Positions 5,988-6,003 of a stretch of DNA of 6,003 bases are shown in pieces. Under the pieces are notes generated by a model. It did no database searches and was not told where the DNA came from. It saw only the letters and a program-made list of their open reading frames with translations. A program made the position numbers and the translations under genes. How positions within the stretch are numbered: position 1 is the first letter of the stretch; the number at the start of each line of letters is the position of its first letter. Source of the DNA: Streptomyces lilacinus (GTDB lineage: Bacteria > Actinomycetota > Actinomycetes > Streptomycetales > Streptomycetaceae); assembly GCA_000715685.1 (NCBI GenBank), contig KL569426.1, forward strand, positions 17,562 through 23,564, read 5' to 3'.

Positions 5988-6003
5988 CTGTCTCTTATAC
6001 ACA
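5988..6003 (+). other. Terminal Nextera/Tn5 mosaic-end adapter, 16 bases
   Basis: The last bases, CTGTCTCTTATACACA, are the first 16 of the 19-base reverse-complemented mosaic end, reading outward. This is what untrimmed adapter read-through leaves at a contig end. Genomic sequence stops at 5987. Confidence 0.96.

Overview
The window reads as high-GC actinobacterial DNA, most likely Streptomyces. Third codon positions are almost all G or C, GTG starts occur, genes are tightly packed, and the gene families are typical of streptomycetes. I see no tRNA, rRNA, CRISPR array or natural mobile element. The window contains two pieces of sequencing-library adapter (Nextera/Tn5 mosaic end). One is an inverted chimera at 4329-4354 and the other is the last 16 bases, 5988-6003. 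The right edge is therefore probably a contig end, and one gene in the middle is broken by an assembly artefact rather than by biology.

Layout: (1) From the left edge to 1442 on the plus strand lies a secreted serine peptidase of the tripeptidyl-aminopeptidase alpha/beta-hydrolase type, missing its start. (2) Converging on it, with only 6 bases between the stops, is a minus-strand pair. The first gene is an acyl-CoA mutase large subunit (1718-3310) whose active-site residues are those of methylmalonyl-CoA mutase and which has no B12-binding domain. The second is a 71-residue Cys-rich protein (1449-1664). (3) The region 3311-3579 has no convincing gene. It holds the mutase Shine-Dalgarno, a G-rich tract that could form a G-quadruplex, and GC hairpins that could end the next operon. 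(4) From 3580 to the right edge all genes are on the minus strand: a DUF4328-type membrane protein (5' end lost at the contig edge), an ECF sigma factor, and a translationally coupled single-pass membrane protein that is probably its regulator (putative anti-sigma). The last gene is split by the adapter chimera into fragments at 4336-4575 and 3580-4317.

How they work together: the sigma factor and the coupled membrane protein look like one signalling unit (TGATG stop/start overlap), possibly cotranscribed with the DUF4328 protein. The mutase would isomerise a CoA thioester in propionate/succinate or precursor metabolism, but it needs a small B12-binding subunit encoded elsewhere. I found no convincing new biological system. 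The most important observation is the adapter contamination and the false gene models it creates, including a fragment that looks like a lipoprotein.
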